DNA from: an uncultured Collinsella sp. | Lineage (GTDB): Bacteria; Actinomycetota; Coriobacteriia; Coriobacteriales; Coriobacteriaceae | Assembly: GCA_905208635.1 (NCBI GenBank) | Contig: CAJLPX010000024.1 | Location: 1 to 29,173 of the forward strand | Length of the DNA: 29,173 nucleotides | Reading direction: 5' to 3' | Part shown: piece after piece, positions 7,767 to 15,445 of the stretch | Numbering within the stretch: the first letter of the stretch is position 1 | Layout: every line of letters starts with the position of its first letter | Translations under genes and position numbers: made by a program | Notes under the pieces: generated by a model | The model's input: the letters and a program-made list of their open reading frames with translations, nothing else | What the model was told of the DNA's origin: nothing | Databases searched by the model: none

Positions 7767-8834
7767 TTGGATAAGAACGAGCTGCAAAAGCGTATGGAAC
7801 AGGCCATCCGCCTGACGGCACCTGGCCAGCCGATCCGCACCGCCCTCGACATGATCATTGCTGGTCACCTGGGCGCTCTTATTTGCGTCGGCGACACCGA
7901 AAACGTGCTCGCTGCTGGTAACGACGGCTTCCCGCTCAACATTTCGTTTACCTCGAACCGCCTGTTCGAGCTTTCCAAGATGGACGGCGCCATCGTCATC
8001 GACGGCGACCTCACCCAGATCCTGCGCGCCAACTTCCACCTCAATCCCGATCCCTCGCTTGCCACGAGTGAGACGGGCATGCGTCACCGCACCGCCGCCC
8101 GCATGTCGGTGCTCACGGATGCCATCGTGATCTCGGTCTCGGCCCGTCGTGCCGTCGTCAACGTGTACGTTCACGGCAAGAGCTACGAGATCCAGCCCGT
8201 CACCACCATCATGAGCTCGGTCAACCAGCTCGTCGCCACGCTCCAGACTACCCGTCAGTCGCTCGACCGCTCCCTGCTGCGCCTGACGGCCCTCGAGCTC
8301 GACGACTACGTTACGCTCGCCGACATTACCGGGATTTTCTCGAGCTTCGAGATCATGCAGCAGGCAAAGACCGAACTTAAGGATTGCATTGTCAAGCTGG
8401 GCAACCAGGGCAAGCTCGTGCAGATGCAGCTCGAGCAGCTCGCCGGCTCCAGCATGGATACCGAGTACGACCTGATGATTCGCGACTATGCGAGCGATTC
8501 CTCCGAGGCCAATGCCGAAAAGATCCGCGCCAACCTGAGCCGTATGACGCCCAAGGACTTGTCCGACCCGCAGCATGTGGCGGCGGTTCTGGGTTACGAC
8601 GACCTGGACGAGGACTCCGTCATGACACCGCTGGGCCTGCGCACGCTTTCGCGCGTGTCCGTCGTGCGCGACGGCGTGGCCGAGAAGATCGTCGACGAGT
8701 ATGGATCGCTGCAGGAGCTCATGGACGACATCAGCGAGGATCCGGAGCGCCTAGGCGACTTTGGCGTCAACAACCCTGCCATTCTTGCGGACTCCCTGTA
8801 CCGCATGAAGGGCACCAAACAGGGGAACGCATAA
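7767..8834 (+). CDS. disA: DisA, DNA-integrity-scanning diadenylate cyclase
   Basis: Makes c-di-AMP from two ATP; the octamer scans DNA and is inhibited at branched structures. It has 355 residues. The N-terminal DAC domain carries DGA at 73-75 and RHR at 106-108, followed by a helical spine and a C-terminal HhH/RuvA-like DNA-binding domain. The start is TTG at 7767 with GGGAG 7 bases upstream; the upstream ATG codons are out of frame. First gene of the forward operon: its TAA overlaps the ispD ATG (ATAATG). radA, often the upstream neighbour, is not here; mntP is divergent instead. Confidence 0.95.
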   Translation: MDKNELQKRMEQAIRLTAPGQPIRTALDMIIAGHLGALICVGDTENVLAAGNDGFPLNISFTSNRLFELSKMDGAIVIDGDLTQILRANFHLNPDPSLATSETGMRHRTAARMSVLTDAIVISVSARRAVVNVYVHGKSYEIQPVTTIMSSVNQLVATLQTTRQSLDRSLLRLTALELDDYVTLADITGIFSSFEIMQQAKTELKDCIVKLGNQGKLVQMQLEQLAGSSMDTEYDLMIRDYASDSSEANAEKIRANLSRMTPKDLSDPQHVAAVLGYDDLDEDSVMTPLGLRTLSRVSVVRDGVAEKIVDEYGSLQELMDDISEDPERLGDFGVNNPAILADSLYRMKGTKQGNA

Positions 8835-9562
8835 TGGCGCCCGTATGCGCCGTGGTCGTTGCCGGCGGCAGCGGCCAGCGCTTTGGAAATCCCGGCGGCA
8901 AGCAGCTCGTTAACGTGGCGGGCCGTCCGCTCATGAGCTGGTCCATCCGTGCGTTCGATCGTAGCGACAAGGTCGGCCACATCGTGGTGGTGTGTCCTTC
9001 CGAGCGCCGTGCCGAGATGCGCCGCCTGGCCATCGACCCGTTTGACTATGACACGCCCATCAGCTTTGCCGATGCCGGCGAGACCCGCCAGGATTCCACC
9101 CGTGCCGGCGTGCATGCGGCTCCGGCGGGTTTCGAATATGTCGCCATCCACGACGGCGCCCGTCCGCTCATTACGACCGAGGCCATCGATCATGCGATCG
9201 ACGTGCTCGTGAGCGACCGTGCCCTCGACGGTGTCGTGTGCGGCCAGCCTGCCATCGACACACTCAAAATCGTCGATGGCGACAACATCGTCGAGACGCC
9301 GCCGCGCGAGCTGTACTGGGCCGCGCAGACGCCGCAGATTTTTAGTGTCGACGCCATGAAGCGCGCCCATGCCGCGGCGATTGCCGAGGGCTTTATCGGC
9401 ACGGACGATTCGTCACTGGTCGAGCGCATGGGTGGGCGCGTCCGCTGCGTCCAGAGCCCGCGCGATAACCTTAAGGTGACGGTGCCCGAGGACCTGCGTC
9501 CCGTAACCGCGATTCTGCTTGGCCGCATGGCCGAGGGAGAGGACCTTCCCCATGTTCAGTAA
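8834..9562 (+). CDS. ispD: IspD, 2-C-methyl-D-erythritol 4-phosphate cytidylyltransferase
   Basis: Third step of the MEP isoprenoid pathway: MEP + CTP to CDP-ME. It has 242 residues. The CTP-binding loop VAGGSGQRFG is at 9-18 with K23 in GGKQL, ETRQDST near 82, HDGARPL near 107, and AAQTPQIF near 165. ATG 8834 overlaps the disA stop by one base, and the gene overlaps ispF by 11 bp, so the three are co-translated. Cytosolic homodimer by family. Confidence 0.95.
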   Translation: MAPVCAVVVAGGSGQRFGNPGGKQLVNVAGRPLMSWSIRAFDRSDKVGHIVVVCPSERRAEMRRLAIDPFDYDTPISFADAGETRQDSTRAGVHAAPAGFEYVAIHDGARPLITTEAIDHAIDVLVSDRALDGVVCGQPAIDTLKIVDGDNIVETPPRELYWAAQTPQIFSVDAMKRAHAAAIAEGFIGTDDSSLVERMGGRVRCVQSPRDNLKVTVPEDLRPVTAILLGRMAEGEDLPHVQ

Positions 9563-10046
9563 CCTGCGCATTGGCCATGGCTACGACGTCCACCGTTTGG
9601 TGGAAGGGCGTCGATGTATCATCGGCGGGGTCGACATCCCCTACGAGCGCGGCCTGCTGGGCCACTCGGATGCCGATGTGCTCGCGCATGCCTTGGCCGA
9701 CGCCATTCTGGGCGCCTGCCGCGGGGGAGACATCGGCAAACTGTTCCCCGATACCGACCCTGCCTATGAGGGTGCCGATTCGATGGTGCTGCTCGCTCGC
9801 GTGATGGACTATGCGCGCGAGCTTGGCTTTGAGTTTGTCGATGCCGATTGCACCATTGCCTGTCAGCAGCCCAAGATCACTCCGCACCGCGATGCCATGC
9901 GCGCCAACCTTGCCCATGCCCTGGGCGTTGACGTCGAAAACGTGGGCGTCGCCGCCACTACGACCGAAAAGCTCGGTTGGGAAGGCCAGGGCGAGGGAAT
10001 CGGTGCCTGGGCCGTCTGCCTGCTACAGAAAACCGTTAAGGAGTAA
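9552..10046 (+). CDS. ispF: IspF, 2-C-methyl-D-erythritol 2,4-cyclodiphosphate synthase
   Basis: Fifth MEP step: cyclises CDP-ME 2-phosphate to MEcPP with release of CMP. It has 164 residues. Zn ligands D12 and H14 are in GHGYDVH and H46 is in HSDADVLAHALADA; the C-terminal TTTEKLG is intact. ATG 9552 is preferred over 9519 because GGGAGAGGA precedes it and the protein then begins at the usual MxxLRIGHGYD. ispE is not nearby. Three bases separate it from cysS. Confidence 0.95.
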   Translation: MFSNLRIGHGYDVHRLVEGRRCIIGGVDIPYERGLLGHSDADVLAHALADAILGACRGGDIGKLFPDTDPAYEGADSMVLLARVMDYARELGFEFVDADCTIACQQPKITPHRDAMRANLAHALGVDVENVGVAATTTEKLGWEGQGEGIGAWAVCLLQKTVKE

Positions 10047-10049
10047 CGA

Positions 10050-11516
10050 ATGCGTATCTACAACAGCGCTACCCATAAAAAGGAAGAGTTCCAGCCCATC
10101 GAGTCCGGCAAGGTCCGCATGTACGTGTGCGGCCCCACGGTCTACGACAACATCCACATCGGCAATGCCCGCACGTTCATCAGCTTTGACGTGATTCGCC
10201 GCTGGCTCATCGCGAGCGGCTACGAGGTCACGTTCGCCCAGAACCTCACCGATGTCGATGACAAGATCATCAAGCGCGCCAACGAGCAGGGCCGAACGGC
10301 CGCCGAGGTCGCGACGGAGTTCTCCGACAAGTTCATCGGCGTCATGCGCGCCGCCAACGTACTCGATCCCGATGTGCGCCCCCGCGCCACCAAGGAGATC
10401 GGCCCCATGATCGCCATGATCAAGACGCTTATCGAGCAGGGCCACGCTTACGCCGCCGATAACGGTGACGTGTACTTTGCCGTGCGAAGCGATCCCAACT
10501 ATGGTCAGGTCTCGGGCCGCAACATCGACGACCTTATGGTTGGCGCGCGCATCGAGGAGAACGAGGACAAGAACGACCCGCTCGACTTTGCCCTGTGGAA
10601 GGCCGCTAAGCCCGGCGAGCCCAGCTGGCCGAGCCCCTGGGGCAAGGGCCGTCCCGGTTGGCACACCGAGTGCGCCGCCATGGTGCATCGCTACCTGGGC
10701 ACCCCGATCGACATCCACGGCGGCGGCTCCGACCTTGCCTTCCCGCATCACGAGAACGAGTGCGCCCAGGCCACCTGCGCCTGGCACCAGGGCTTCTCCA
10801 ACACCTGGATGCACACGGGCATGCTGCTGGTAGACGGCGAGAAGATGTCCAAGTCGCTCGGCAACTTCTTTACGCTGGCCGAGGTCCTCGAGCAGCACTC
10901 CGCTGCCGCCCTGCGCCTGCTGATGCTGCAGACGAGCTATCGCTCGCCGCTTGACTTCTCCTGGGAGCGTCTGGATGGTGCCGAGAACTCGCTCACACGC
11001 ATTGCCGGTACGGTCGAGAACCTGCGTTGGACTGCGAACCATGCGGCGGCCGATGCCGATGCGGCTGCCGCCGAGGCGTTTGCCGCCAAGGCCGCCGAGA
11101 CCCGTGCCACCTTTAAGGAGTGCATGGACGACGACTTTAACACCGCCGGTGCCATGGGTGCTGTCTTTGGCTTTGTCACCGAGTGCAACCAGTACCTGGA
11201 GCAGGCGGGCGATGCTGCCGACAAGGCCGCAGCCCTGGCTGCCGCCGATACGCTGGTCGAGCTGCTCGATACGTTTGGCGTCGAGCTTCCCGAGCCCAAG
11301 GTCGAGTTGCCGCTGGGCCTGCTGGGCGTTGCCGCCGGTTTGGTTGCCTACACTGGTGACGACGTAGATGAGGCCGCTGCCAAGATTCTCGAGGCCCGCG
11401 CCGAGGCCCGCGCCGCCAAGAACTGGGATCTGGCAGACGCCATCCGCGACCAGCTCAAGGACCTGGGCCTCACCATTGAGGATACTGCCGCGGGCACTCG
11501 TATTAAGAGTCTCTAG
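10050..11516 (+). CDS. cysS: Cysteinyl-tRNA synthetase
   Basis: Class I aminoacyl-tRNA synthetase charging tRNA-Cys. It has 488 residues. The zinc-site cysteine is C27 in YVCGPTVYD, the HIGH-type motif HIGN is at 36-39, WHTEC near 207 and HHENE near 233 supply further zinc ligands, and KMSKS is at 265-269. The C-terminal helical anticodon-binding region is Ala/Glu-rich. Three bases after ispF with GGAG upstream, so it belongs to the same operon. A 519-residue antisense ORF over it is a shadow. Confidence 0.96.
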   Translation: MRIYNSATHKKEEFQPIESGKVRMYVCGPTVYDNIHIGNARTFISFDVIRRWLIASGYEVTFAQNLTDVDDKIIKRANEQGRTAAEVATEFSDKFIGVMRAANVLDPDVRPRATKEIGPMIAMIKTLIEQGHAYAADNGDVYFAVRSDPNYGQVSGRNIDDLMVGARIEENEDKNDPLDFALWKAAKPGEPSWPSPWGKGRPGWHTECAAMVHRYLGTPIDIHGGGSDLAFPHHENECAQATCAWHQGFSNTWMHTGMLLVDGEKMSKSLGNFFTLAEVLEQHSAAALRLLMLQTSYRSPLDFSWERLDGAENSLTRIAGTVENLRWTANHAAADADAAAAEAFAAKAAETRATFKECMDDDFNTAGAMGAVFGFVTECNQYLEQAGDAADKAAALAAADTLVELLDTFGVELPEPKVELPLGLLGVAAGLVAYTGDDVDEAAAKILEARAEARAAKNWDLADAIRDQLKDLGLTIEDTAAGTRIKSL

Positions 11517-11659
11517 TATTTGTCGACCGTTCGAGGTGCGGCAGATTGCCTTGAAAGAGGAGGGCATAGACCTGGTGGTCATGCCCGACGATTGAAAGGC
11601 AAGGTGCCATGGCTCGGACGGTCGATTCTTGTTCGTTATCTATTTAAGGAGGCCGTTTT

Positions 11660-12574
11660 ATGGCCGACAATCGCAAGCGTGCGCCTCGTGGCGGCAAGCA
11701 GACTGCTTCTGGCTCGCGTCCGATTCGCCGCAACGACCGCGCTGCCGCTCCCAAGGGCCAGCGCGATCGCGCCCAGGCCGCACGTCCGCAACGCGATCGT
11801 AACCGCGACGCTATCCAGGTTCCCAAGGGCGAGTTTATCGAAGGTCGTCGTGCTGCCGCCGAGGCGCTGCGCACCGGTTTTCCCATCAAGTGCGCGCTCA
11901 TCGCCGAGGGCGGGGAGCGCGATGCCGCTCTGTCGCGCCTGGTCGATGACCTCAACGCCACGGGTGTCCGCATTAAGTATGTGCCGCGCGCGCAGCTCGA
12001 TGCGCTGTCGAGCCATGGCGCTCACCAGGGCATTGCGCTCGAGGTGGGCAACTTCCCTTACGCCGATGTCGCCGACATCCTCGACCGCGCAGGCGAGGGC
12101 CCGGCGCTTGTCGTGGTGCTCGACCATGTGACCGACGACGGTAACTTTGGCGCCATCGTGCGCTCTGCCGAGGTTGTGGGCGCAGCGGGCGTCATCATCG
12201 CCAACAAGCGTGCCGCCGGCGTGACCGTGGGCAGCTACAAGACCTCCGCCGGCGCCGTCATGCATCTGCCTATCGCGCAGGTGCCCAATATCGCCCGTGC
12301 GCTCGATGACCTCAAGGCCGCCGGCTTTTGGGTGGGTGGCGCTTCCGAGCATGCCGAGGGCAGCTGCTGGGATGCTCCCTTCGAGGGCCGCGTGGCGCTC
12401 GTCATGGGCTCCGAGGGCGACGGCATCTCGCGTCTGGTGCTCGAGAAATGTGACTTTTTGACCAAGCTTCCCCAGCGCGGCATGACCGAGAGTCTCAACG
12501 TGGCCCAGGCGACCACCGCGCTGTGCTTTGAGTGGCTGCGCCACAATGCCGGCGAGCTCATGGGGGAGGAGTAG
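11660..12574 (+). CDS. rlmB: SPOUT (TrmH-family) RNA 2'-O-methyltransferase, RlmB-like
   Basis: Likely methylates the 2'-O of a guanosine in 23S rRNA (RlmB type). It has 304 residues. A basic, disordered N-terminus (about 1-55) is followed by the substrate-binding domain from EFIEGRRAAAEALR and the knotted SPOUT domain with motif 1 DHVTDDGNFGAIVRSAE (about 155-171), motif 2 LVMGSEGDGISRLV and motif 3 GMTESLNVAQAT. TTTAAGGAGG precedes the ATG. The 143-bp gap after cysS has no confident gene; one frame ends in a protein-like run IALKEEGIDLVVMPDD (stop at 11593-11595), possibly a relic. The exact target nucleotide is not provable here. Confidence 0.9.
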   Translation: MADNRKRAPRGGKQTASGSRPIRRNDRAAAPKGQRDRAQAARPQRDRNRDAIQVPKGEFIEGRRAAAEALRTGFPIKCALIAEGGERDAALSRLVDDLNATGVRIKYVPRAQLDALSSHGAHQGIALEVGNFPYADVADILDRAGEGPALVVVLDHVTDDGNFGAIVRSAEVVGAAGVIIANKRAAGVTVGSYKTSAGAVMHLPIAQVPNIARALDDLKAAGFWVGGASEHAEGSCWDAPFEGRVALVMGSEGDGISRLVLEKCDFLTKLPQRGMTESLNVAQATTALCFEWLRHNAGELMGEE

Positions 12575-12577
12575 CGC

Positions 12578-13255
12578 ATGTCCAAGAAGAACCGCGCCAA
12601 GTCCAAGGCCAAGCGCTTTGGCGAAGGCTCGGCCAAGCCGATTGTTTCGGCCGCGACCTATGGCGTGGGCGGCAATGCGTTTGCGCAGGCCATCGCCGAC
12701 CCGGTCTCGACGGTGCACTCCAATAAGCCCGAGCTGCTGGTGGTCGACGGCTACAACGTGATCCACTGCACGCCGCGCTACGAAAAGCTCGTCTACGACC
12801 ATTCCGATGATCCGTATTCCAGCGACGTTCACGATATGGCGCGCACGGCACTCATCAACGATGTTGCCGCGTTTGCCCAGGGCCGCTACGAGGCCGTAAT
12901 CGTGTTTGACGGCGCGGGCAATATCTCCAGCGAGCGCCCCAACCTGCCCGCCCGCGGCGTGCGCATCGAGTTTTCGCCGACGGGCGTATCGGCCGACACC
13001 GTGGTGCAGAAGCTCTGCATCGAGGCGCGCGAGGAAGGCCGCGCGTGCTCCGTGGTGTCGAGCGACGGCACGATCCAGGCCGTCGTCATGGGTAAGGGCG
13101 TTACGCGCATCTCGAGCCGCATGCTGGTGGACGAGATCAAGCAGATAGATAACGATGTTCACGAGGCAGAGGAAGCTCCGCAGATCAAGATGACCCTGGG
13201 CAGCCGCCTGAGCCCCGATGCCCTGGCAAAGCTCAAGGCCCTTCGTGGCCGGTAG
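12578..13255 (+). CDS. YacP-like NYN-domain protein (putative RNase)
   Basis: 225 residues. The NYN (PIN-like) core begins with LLVVDGYNVIH (D57) and continues through VIVFDGAGN and VVSSDGTIQ, giving the acidic residues expected for a metal-dependent nuclease. The family (YacP/Rae1 type) includes ribosome-associated mRNA endonucleases in Bacillus; the same role here is inference. The N-terminus (1-30) is Lys/Arg-rich and could contact RNA. Three bases after rlmB with GGGGGAGGAG upstream, so it is the last gene of the operon. A GACCAGC/GCTGGTC hairpin at 13275-13293 follows without a T-tract. Confidence 0.88.
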   Translation: MSKKNRAKSKAKRFGEGSAKPIVSAATYGVGGNAFAQAIADPVSTVHSNKPELLVVDGYNVIHCTPRYEKLVYDHSDDPYSSDVHDMARTALINDVAAFAQGRYEAVIVFDGAGNISSERPNLPARGVRIEFSPTGVSADTVVQKLCIEAREEGRACSVVSSDGTIQAVVMGKGVTRISSRMLVDEIKQIDNDVHEAEEAPQIKMTLGSRLSPDALAKLKALRGR

Positions 13256-13330
13256 GGGAGTATCTGTAGAGACCAGCTACTCGGCTGGTCAATTCACTGG
13301 CTTGTAGTTATTGGATTGTGGACTTGCCAT

Positions 13331-13395
13331 CGCCAAAACGAATAGTTTTTTGTTTTGGCGAACAGACGAAACTATTCGTTCTGGCGAATAGTTTT
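13331..13395. repeat. Nested inverted-repeat element with alternative pairings
   Basis: CGCCAAAA (13331-13338) can pair with TTTTGGCG (13353-13360). The interleaved CGAATAGTTT (13339-13348) can instead pair with AAACTATTCG (13369-13378), and CGAATAGTTTT recurs at 13385-13395 after CTGGCG. The order a-b-a'-b'-a'-b allows mutually exclusive hairpins. It lies in the 224-bp gap between the NYN gene and tRNA-Thr. Confidence 0.6.
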
Positions 13396-13420
13396 GAGAT
13401 GTGCTCGGTCGAAGGGCCTG

Positions 13421-13449
13421 TTGCGCCCCATCCTCAATTCCTTTATCCT
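13421..13449 (+). promoter_or_regulatory. Candidate promoter for tRNA-Thr
   Basis: TTGCGC (13421-13426), a 17-nt spacer, then TATCCT (13444-13449), 30 bases before the mature tRNA 5' end. Confidence 0.5.
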
Positions 13450-13479
13450 TAACAGGCTTCGCGCGAAAGCGCCAAGTGT

Positions 13480-13554
13480 GCCAGTGTGGCGCAACGGTAG
13501 CGCAACTGATTTGTAATCAGTGGGTTGCAGGTTCGATTCCTGTCACTGGCTCCA
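13480..13554 (+). tRNA. tRNA-Thr(UGU)
   Basis: Full cloverleaf: acceptor GCCAGTG (13480-13486) with CACTGGC (13544-13550), D stem GCGC/GCGC, anticodon stem ACTGA/TCAGT with loop TTTGTAA giving anticodon TGT at 13512-13514, T arm with GGTTCGATTCC, discriminator T and an encoded CCA at 13552-13554. The 3' part from the anticodon onward is duplicated at 28398-28443, marking it as the integration target. The element restores the full tRNA sequence. Confidence 0.97.
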
Positions 13555-13557
13555 TGA
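13512..13557 (+). repeat. attL: 46-bp direct repeat in the tRNA-Thr 3' half
   Basis: Identical over 46 bases to 28398-28443; flanking bases differ on both sides (T versus A before, A versus G after). It begins exactly at the anticodon and runs 3 bases past CCA. Confidence 0.95.
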
Positions 13558-13564
13558 AAGAAAA

Positions 13565-13606
13565 AGCAGGTCAGAGTGTGTTTTTCTCTGGCCTGCTTTC
13601 TTTTTA
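13565..13606 (+). terminator. Element-borne terminator behind tRNA-Thr
   Basis: AGCAGGTCAGAG (13565-13576) pairs with CTCTGGCCTGCT (13586-13597; one T-G wobble), followed by TTCTTTTT. It replaces the host terminator, now displaced to 28450-28480 beyond attR. Confidence 0.85.
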
Positions 13607-13615
13607 TGACTGTCG

Positions 13616-13646
13616 TGTGCAATGGGCTGTGCAACGATGTGTGCAA
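13616..13646. repeat. Left integrase arm-type sites: three TGTGCAA repeats
   Basis: TGTGCAA at 13616-13622, 13628-13634 and 13640-13646, an exact 12-bp period in one orientation, 59 bp inside attL. The same motif is arrayed three times near the right end (28254-28283). Confidence 0.75.
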
Positions 13647-13701
13647 TAAAACGGGTTTTGGATCCTATATCGAATTATCAAAATTCATAGTTTCGCCATT
13701 A

Positions 13702-14832
13702 TTATTGGTCGTGCCCGTCCATTTTCCGGGCGATTTTATCCATCTGATCGTTACTGATCCTTTTATCATTTTTGCGTCGAATACGCTGTTCGTGCGCTTT
13801 GCAGCAATAGCCATTTTTGTCACGAGCGTTGTTTCGCCCTTTGAAACGGTCTTCGTTCGCGTCTTCTTGCGTGACGTAGGCCCTCATTCTCTGCTGGCGG
13901 ATTTTGTACGGTCGTCCGCATTCGCGGCAAGTGTTCCAGGAGAAATGGCTTTCAAGGGTTTCTAGTAGTTGTATCGCCCAAGCTCTTGTTAGGCTTCCGT
14001 AAATCGGGTTTTGGCCGTTTAAATTCCGGTTGACCATTCGACGTAAAGTTTGCTCTTGAATGAAGGTATGGGGTTCTGGCTGAGGGTTAATAGCGAGGTC
14101 GATGAATGTTGCCAGGGCAACTTCTATTGTCTTGAATTGATTGCTCACCCATATCTTGGTTCCTTCGTCCATTTCAAATGTTCCGGGTTTGGCTACTGCT
14201 AACTGGGGCTCAGACGCATCGACCATCTGGAGCGACATACGTAGCTGCGAAAATCTGTTTTCAATAATCTCCTTGTTTTGGGAGATGCGTACTTGATGCA
14301 GAACATAGTCGTATGCACGGTCACCGTAAGCTGCTTTGCCTGTGAATAGAAGCGTAGCTAATTGCATGAATGCCATCGTTGTAACGAGATCGTCCAACAG
14401 TATGACCTGTTCCTTCTTGTATCTAATATCTTCGATTAAGTTTGCGACTTCTGTTCCCAGAGAGTGCCCCCTATCTTTGAAGTTATTAAACAAGGCGCAC
14501 TCGGGGTTTAGGCTGATTTCAGAGCACCTTTCTGATGCATTCAATGCGTCGCACCAAATATCTAGACCATCTTGCTCCGGTTTATCGGAGAAGACGTCGT
14601 TTGAAGTGAAACGCTTTTCAACACGCTCTGATTGCCCCGCGTATGGGGTGACGGGAAGTCCGTACCGCTCGACGAATTGAATGATTTTCTTTGGATCCGT
14701 CAGATCTACGTCTAAAAGGGTCCCGGTGGAGAAGCCCGAGGGGATGCCGTAGGCCATCGAATGGGGTTTACAGATAAGCGCGGGGCGTTCCATTCCAAAA
14801 ATGTCTATATTTTTCTCTCGACATGAGGGCAA
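13702..14832 (-). CDS. Protein with C-terminal CGNR-like zinc finger, probable N-terminal frameshift
   Basis: 376-residue reading frame, no named family recognised. The C-terminus has CRECGRPYKIRQQRMRAYV (about 307-325) and YCCKAHEQRIRRKN (about 347-360), a Cys/His cluster with a basic tail resembling the zinc-finger end of CGNR-type proteins, so nucleic-acid binding is plausible. The N-terminal 300 residues are helical and uncharacterised. The open frame begins without a good ribosome site, but in another frame an ATG at 14893 with AAGGAGAGAG encodes MSHPTIEVPAPISSRNQTVD and on to about 14801. Removing one base from the A5 run at 14797-14801 joins the two, giving a protein of about 396 residues. 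So the gene is either frameshifted or mis-sequenced at that run. Lower GC than the chromosome. Confidence 0.6.
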   Translation of the reverse strand: MPSCREKNIDIFGMERPALICKPHSMAYGIPSGFSTGTLLDVDLTDPKKIIQFVERYGLPVTPYAGQSERVEKRFTSNDVFSDKPEQDGLDIWCDALNASERCSEISLNPECALFNNFKDRGHSLGTEVANLIEDIRYKKEQVILLDDLVTTMAFMQLATLLFTGKAAYGDRAYDYVLHQVRISQNKEIIENRFSQLRMSLQMVDASEPQLAVAKPGTFEMDEGTKIWVSNQFKTIEVALATFIDLAINPQPEPHTFIQEQTLRRMVNRNLNGQNPIYGSLTRAWAIQLLETLESHFSWNTCRECGRPYKIRQQRMRAYVTQEDANEDRFKGRNNARDKNGYCCKAHEQRIRRKNDKRISNDQMDKIARKMDGHDQ

Positions 14833-15010
14833 CGTCCACGGTTTGATTTCGGCTGCTTATAGGTGCTGGTACTTCGATTGTGGGGTGACTCATAGCTCTC
14901 TCCTTAGTGCTGTCAACCGAATTTCACGTTCCATTCGTAGCGTATATACAACAACATCCTATGTAAAGCGTAGTGTGGAATTGCATTCGAACTAAACGAA
15001 AGGAGTCTAA

Positions 15011-15259
15011 ATGAACAGTATGGATTCGCAGAAACGAGACGCGATCGCGCGTAAAGCGTGGTGCCAGGCAATCGTCAAGCTGTCATCCGCATACGCCACC
15101 TCGCGAGATATCGCCAAGTTGCTGAATGTCTGTAAGACCAAGGCTATTCAGATTCTTAAGGCGGCCGGCGGCGTGAAGATTGCCGGCGTCTGGCGCGTGG
15201 ACAAGGCCGATCTGATCTTATACCTGGCCTCTATGGAAGAAGGCAACGATGTGCTCTAA
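15011..15259 (+). CDS. Small helix-turn-helix (excisionase-like) DNA-binding protein
   Basis: 82 residues, divergent from the zinc-finger gene. Residues about 28-70 (YATSRDIAKLLNVCKTKAIQ, then WRVDKADLILYL) form a MerR/excisionase-type winged HTH of the kind that reads DNA next to recombinase sites. AAAGGAG sits 4-10 bases before the ATG. The stop overlaps the next ORF (ATGTGCTCTAA), so the two are coupled. It lies convergent to the broken recombinase at 15442-16419 and may have been its directionality factor. The exact role is unknown. Confidence 0.65.
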   Translation: MNSMDSQKRDAIARKAWCQAIVKLSSAYATSRDIAKLLNVCKTKAIQILKAAGGVKIAGVWRVDKADLILYLASMEEGNDVL

Positions 15260-15445
15260 GACAATCGCCGAGGCCTTGGCAGATGCGTTGCCCGTCGACG
15301 GTACGCGCGGTTACACTGCAACTAACTCAAGCGAGGAGGACCGGATGGACGTGACGAACAATATGAATGTTGATCCATCCTCGATATCAAGACGGTCATT
15401 AGTGCTGAGGAGTACAAGCGACTGGTGGGTAAACACGATGTTTAA
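15249..15445 (+). pseudogene. Small ORF with an internal frameshift
   Basis: Starts at ATG 15249 inside the end of the HTH gene and reads MCSKTIAEALADALPVDGTR to about residue 44 (NVDPS). The protein-like sequence then continues in another frame as LDIKTVISAEEYKRLVGKHDV with TAA at 15443-15445. The shift lies near 15376-15384. The C-terminal ISAEEYKRL resembles the end of Phd/YefM-like small antitoxins, but this is too short to call. Its stop overlaps that of the convergent recombinase remnant. Confidence 0.4.

Noticed and set aside
7737..8576. 279-residue minus-strand ORF over disA
   Set aside because: Antisense to disA; repetitive Gly/His/Arg composition, no ribosome site.
10023..11582. 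519-residue minus-strand ORF over cysS
   Set aside because: Antisense shadow of cysS; low-complexity composition.
11636..13162. 508-residue minus-strand ORF over rlmB and the NYN gene
   Set aside because: Spans two clear forward genes; shadow.
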